NCBI RefSeq assembly: GCF_024199925.1
Contig: NZ_JANADR010000001.1
Span: forward strand, 8,373,501 to 8,437,500
Origin: Bradyrhizobium sp. CCGUVB1N3
GTDB taxonomy: Bacteria > Pseudomonadota > Alphaproteobacteria > Rhizobiales > Xanthobacteraceae
Length of the DNA: 64,000 nucleotides
Direction: 5' to 3'
Part shown: in pieces, positions 62,119 through 64,000 of the stretch
Position numbering within the stretch: the first letter of the stretch is position 1
Layout of the letters: each line of letters opens with the position of its first letter
The notes under the pieces: generated by a model
Databases searched by the model: none
Told to the model about the DNA's origin: nothing
Seen by the model: the letters and a program-made list of their open reading frames with translations, nothing else
Program-made: the position numbers and the translations under genes

Positions 62119-63222
62119 ATGAGCAACAACGAGGACAAGCGCGGCGGTGCGGACGTTGACCGGCGCCATCTGCTGCGGGCGGGCCTTGCAGCAGCGTTTG
62201 CCGCGCCGCTCGGCGCTCTCGGCGCGCAAGCGTTCGCGCCGCGCGCGATCGGGCCGGCGATCGATTTCTCGCAGTTTCCGCTGTGCCAGACCTCCTCCGA
62301 TGCGCCGGCGCTCACCGGCGCGCCACGCAAGCTGAAATTGTCGTGGAACGCAGGCGCCGTGTGTCTCGCGCCGGTCCCGGTGGCGATCGAGCACGGCTTC
62401 TTCCAGAAGCAGAATCTCGACGTCGAGCTCGTCAACTATTCCGGCTCGACCGATCAGCTCCTGGAGGCGATCGCGACGGGCAAGAGCGACGCAGGTCTCG
62501 GCATGGCGCTGCGCTGGCTGAAGCCGCTTGAGCAGGGCTTTGACGTCAAGATCGCGGCCGGCACCCACGGTGGCTGCATGCGCGTGCTGTCGCGCGTGGA
62601 CTCCGGTGTGAGCAAGCTCGCCGATCTCAAGGGCAAGATCGTCGCGGTTGGCGATCTCGCCGGTCCCGACAAGAACTTCTTCTCGATCCAGCTCTCCAAG
62701 CTCGGCATCGACCCGACCAAGGACGTCGACTGGCGCGCCTATCCCGGCAACCTGCTGGATGTCGCCGTCCAGAAGGGAGAGGTGCAGGCCTTCCTGTCGT
62801 CCGATCCGCTCGCCTATCTCTGGCTCAAGGACAGCCAGTACAAGGAGGTTGCCTCCAATCTCGACGGCGAATATCGCGACAAGAGCTGCTGCATCCTGGG
62901 CCTGCGCGGCAGCCTGGTGCGCGACGAGCCGCAGGTTGCGCGGGCCATCACACAGGCCCTGCTGGATGCCGCAATGTTCTCGTCGCAGAACCCGGAAAGG
63001 GCAGCCAGGTCGTTCCAGCCTTACGCGCCGAAGGCGGCGACGCTCGCGGATCTTGAAGGCATGGTGCGCTACCACACCCACCATCATCATCCGGTCGGCG
63101 AGGTGCTCAAGCGCGAGCTCAAGGCCTATGCGGACGATCTGAAGAGTGTCTCGGTGTTCAAGCCGAGCACGGATACCGCCAAATTCGCGGAGCGCATCTA
63201 TGTCGACGTATTCGCTGTCTGA
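62119..63222 (+). CDS. Tat-exported NitT/TauT-type substrate-binding protein
   Basis: 367 aa. A twin-arginine signal (RRHLLRAGLAAAFAA) precedes an NrtA/SsuA-like domain (SWNAGAVCLAPVPVAIEHGF and GLGMALRWLKPLEQGFDVK). An unusual His-rich patch, YHTHHHHPVGE, lies near the C-terminus. Tat export suggests folding or a cofactor, perhaps metal, before transport. ATG 62119 follows AGGTGC. It is coupled to the permease at 63200 (23-bp overlap). Confidence 0.82.
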   Translation: MSNNEDKRGGADVDRRHLLRAGLAAAFAAPLGALGAQAFAPRAIGPAIDFSQFPLCQTSSDAPALTGAPRKLKLSWNAGAVCLAPVPVAIEHGFFQKQNLDVELVNYSGSTDQLLEAIATGKSDAGLGMALRWLKPLEQGFDVKIAAGTHGGCMRVLSRVDSGVSKLADLKGKIVAVGDLAGPDKNFFSIQLSKLGIDPTKDVDWRAYPGNLLDVAVQKGEVQAFLSSDPLAYLWLKDSQYKEVASNLDGEYRDKSCCILGLRGSLVRDEPQVARAITQALLDAAMFSSQNPERAARSFQPYAPKAATLADLEGMVRYHTHHHHPVGEVLKRELKAYADDLKSVSVFKPSTDTAKFAERIYVDVFAV

Positions 63223-64000
63223 CGGCCTGCCGTCGGCCGCGCCGCGCGAGCTTGCGCTCGCCGGCTGGCTGAAGGAGTCCGGGTCCGGCGTCGCGGCGAG
63301 CTTCGCCTGGATCGCCTTCGGCTTGTCCTGCCTGCTCTGGGACGACGTCGGCGATTGGTCGCGGACGCATTCACTTGGGATCGCCGCCTTCGTCATCGCG
63401 GCCGTCGCGCTGTTCGGGACGGTCGGTGCCGATTACCTCGGTTCTGCCGGGCGCGCCTTGCGCAAGCGCGCGCCATGGCTGCTGGCGCTCGGCCTGATCC
63501 TGACCCTGTGGGAGGTCGCGACTGCAAAATTCGCCTGGCTGCCGCTGCCGTTCTTCCCGCCACCGCAGGCGATCATCGAGGTCTATACCGACGACCTGCC
63601 AAAGCTGCTCGACAGCGTCTTTGCCTCGGTCCGGCTCCAGCTCGGCGGTTATCTCATTGGTGCCGCCATCGGCTTCCTCACCGGCGTTTCGATCGGTTGG
63701 TCGCGCGCAATCGGCTATTGGGTGCATCCGGTGCTGCGCTTCATCGGCCCGCTGCCGGCCACCGCCTGGTTGCCGATCGCCTTCTTCACCTTCCCGTCGA
63801 GCTGGAGCGCCTCGACCTTCCTGATCGCGCTGGCGACCGGTTTTCCCGTCACCGTGCTGACCTGGTCGGGCGTCGCGAGCGTCAGCAACGCCTATTACGA
63901 TGTCGCGCGCACGTTAGGTGTAAAGCCGTCCTTCCTGGTGCTGAAGGTCGCCATCCCCGCAGCACTGCCGCACGTCTTTGTCGGCCTGTTCATGGGGCTC
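63200..64000 (+). CDS. NitT/TauT-type ABC permease (partial, 3' end outside window)
   Basis: At least 267 codons, open to the window edge. It begins MSTYSLSDGLPSAAP, then two extra N-terminal helices (~35-85) before the BPD_transp core with LWEVATAKFAWLPLPFFPPP and the EAA loop near YYDVARTLGVKPSFLVLKVA. ATG 63200 lies inside the binding-protein gene, so the pair is coupled. An ATPase partner should follow beyond the window. Confidence 0.82.
   Translation, partial: MSTYSLSDGLPSAAPRELALAGWLKESGSGVAASFAWIAFGLSCLLWDDVGDWSRTHSLGIAAFVIAAVALFGTVGADYLGSAGRALRKRAPWLLALGLILTLWEVATAKFAWLPLPFFPPPQAIIEVYTDDLPKLLDSVFASVRLQLGGYLIGAAIGFLTGVSIGWSRAIGYWVHPVLRFIGPLPATAWLPIAFFTFPSSWSASTFLIALATGFPVTVLTWSGVASVSNAYYDVARTLGVKPSFLVLKVAIPAALPHVFVGLFMGL

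Noticed and set aside
61987..63396. 469-aa minus-strand frame
   Set aside because: Antisense to the Tat-exported binding protein and permease; no recognised content.

Overview
The window is high-GC alphaproteobacterial DNA, most probably from a Bradyrhizobium or a close relative. This rests on the many ABC importers, the SemiSWEET gene, ilvN/ilvC neighbours, and several families of interspersed palindromic repeats of the kind common in Bradyrhizobium intergenic DNA. No database was available, so genus and families are recognised from motifs only. No tRNA, rRNA, CRISPR array or replication origin was seen.

Layout. 1-3.6 kb: branched-chain amino acid synthesis (end of ilvN, ilvC) with a methyltransferase and two exporters between. 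3.6-4.7 kb: repeat-rich intergenic DNA with a TetR remnant. 4.7-12.9 kb: an LTA-synthase-like sulfatase, an osmoprotectant importer (minus strand), a NitT/TauT-type importer interrupted by an antisense cupin gene, and a Nudix protein. 13.0-19.7 kb: a tightly coupled Liv-type importer followed by PPK2 and a patatin. 19.8-26.8 kb: a metallo-hydrolase, an MscS channel, a Bug-type binding protein and malic enzyme. 26.9-33.5 kb: a BlaI repressor, an M56 sensor protease with a VHL-like domain, the tail of a lost serine hydrolase, and a DUF1800/DUF1501 pair that shares the BlaI-type operator. 33.5-42.9 kb: RlpA, small unknowns, a Baeyer-Villiger monooxygenase/esterase fusion, a Lon-N/Clp-N fusion, a carboxylesterase without its nucleophile, and an extradiol dioxygenase. 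43-50.4 kb: an accessory stretch of lower GC with an IS5-family and an IS3-family element, a nuclease-like gene cut by the IS5, gene remnants and several very small genes. 50.4-54 kb: glgC-glgA-SemiSWEET. 54-61 kb: small envelope proteins, a large winged-helix/AAA regulator and a catalase-like protein. 60.5-64 kb: two sulfonate/nitrate-type binding proteins and the start of a permease.

The two strongest unexplained signals are regulatory. (1) Two near-identical operators, at 55619-55664 and 60480-60525, each carry three TAAG boxes spaced 22 and 11 bp. Both lie upstream of small minus-strand envelope genes, and one also sits beside the gene for a regulator with an OmpR-type DNA-binding domain. 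(2) A perfect 8-bp-arm palindrome before the DUF1800/DUF1501 operon shares its core with the site in front of blaI, so a BlaI-type antibiotic or cell-wall sensor may control those two unknown proteins.

Most long antisense open frames here are by-products of high GC and were left out.
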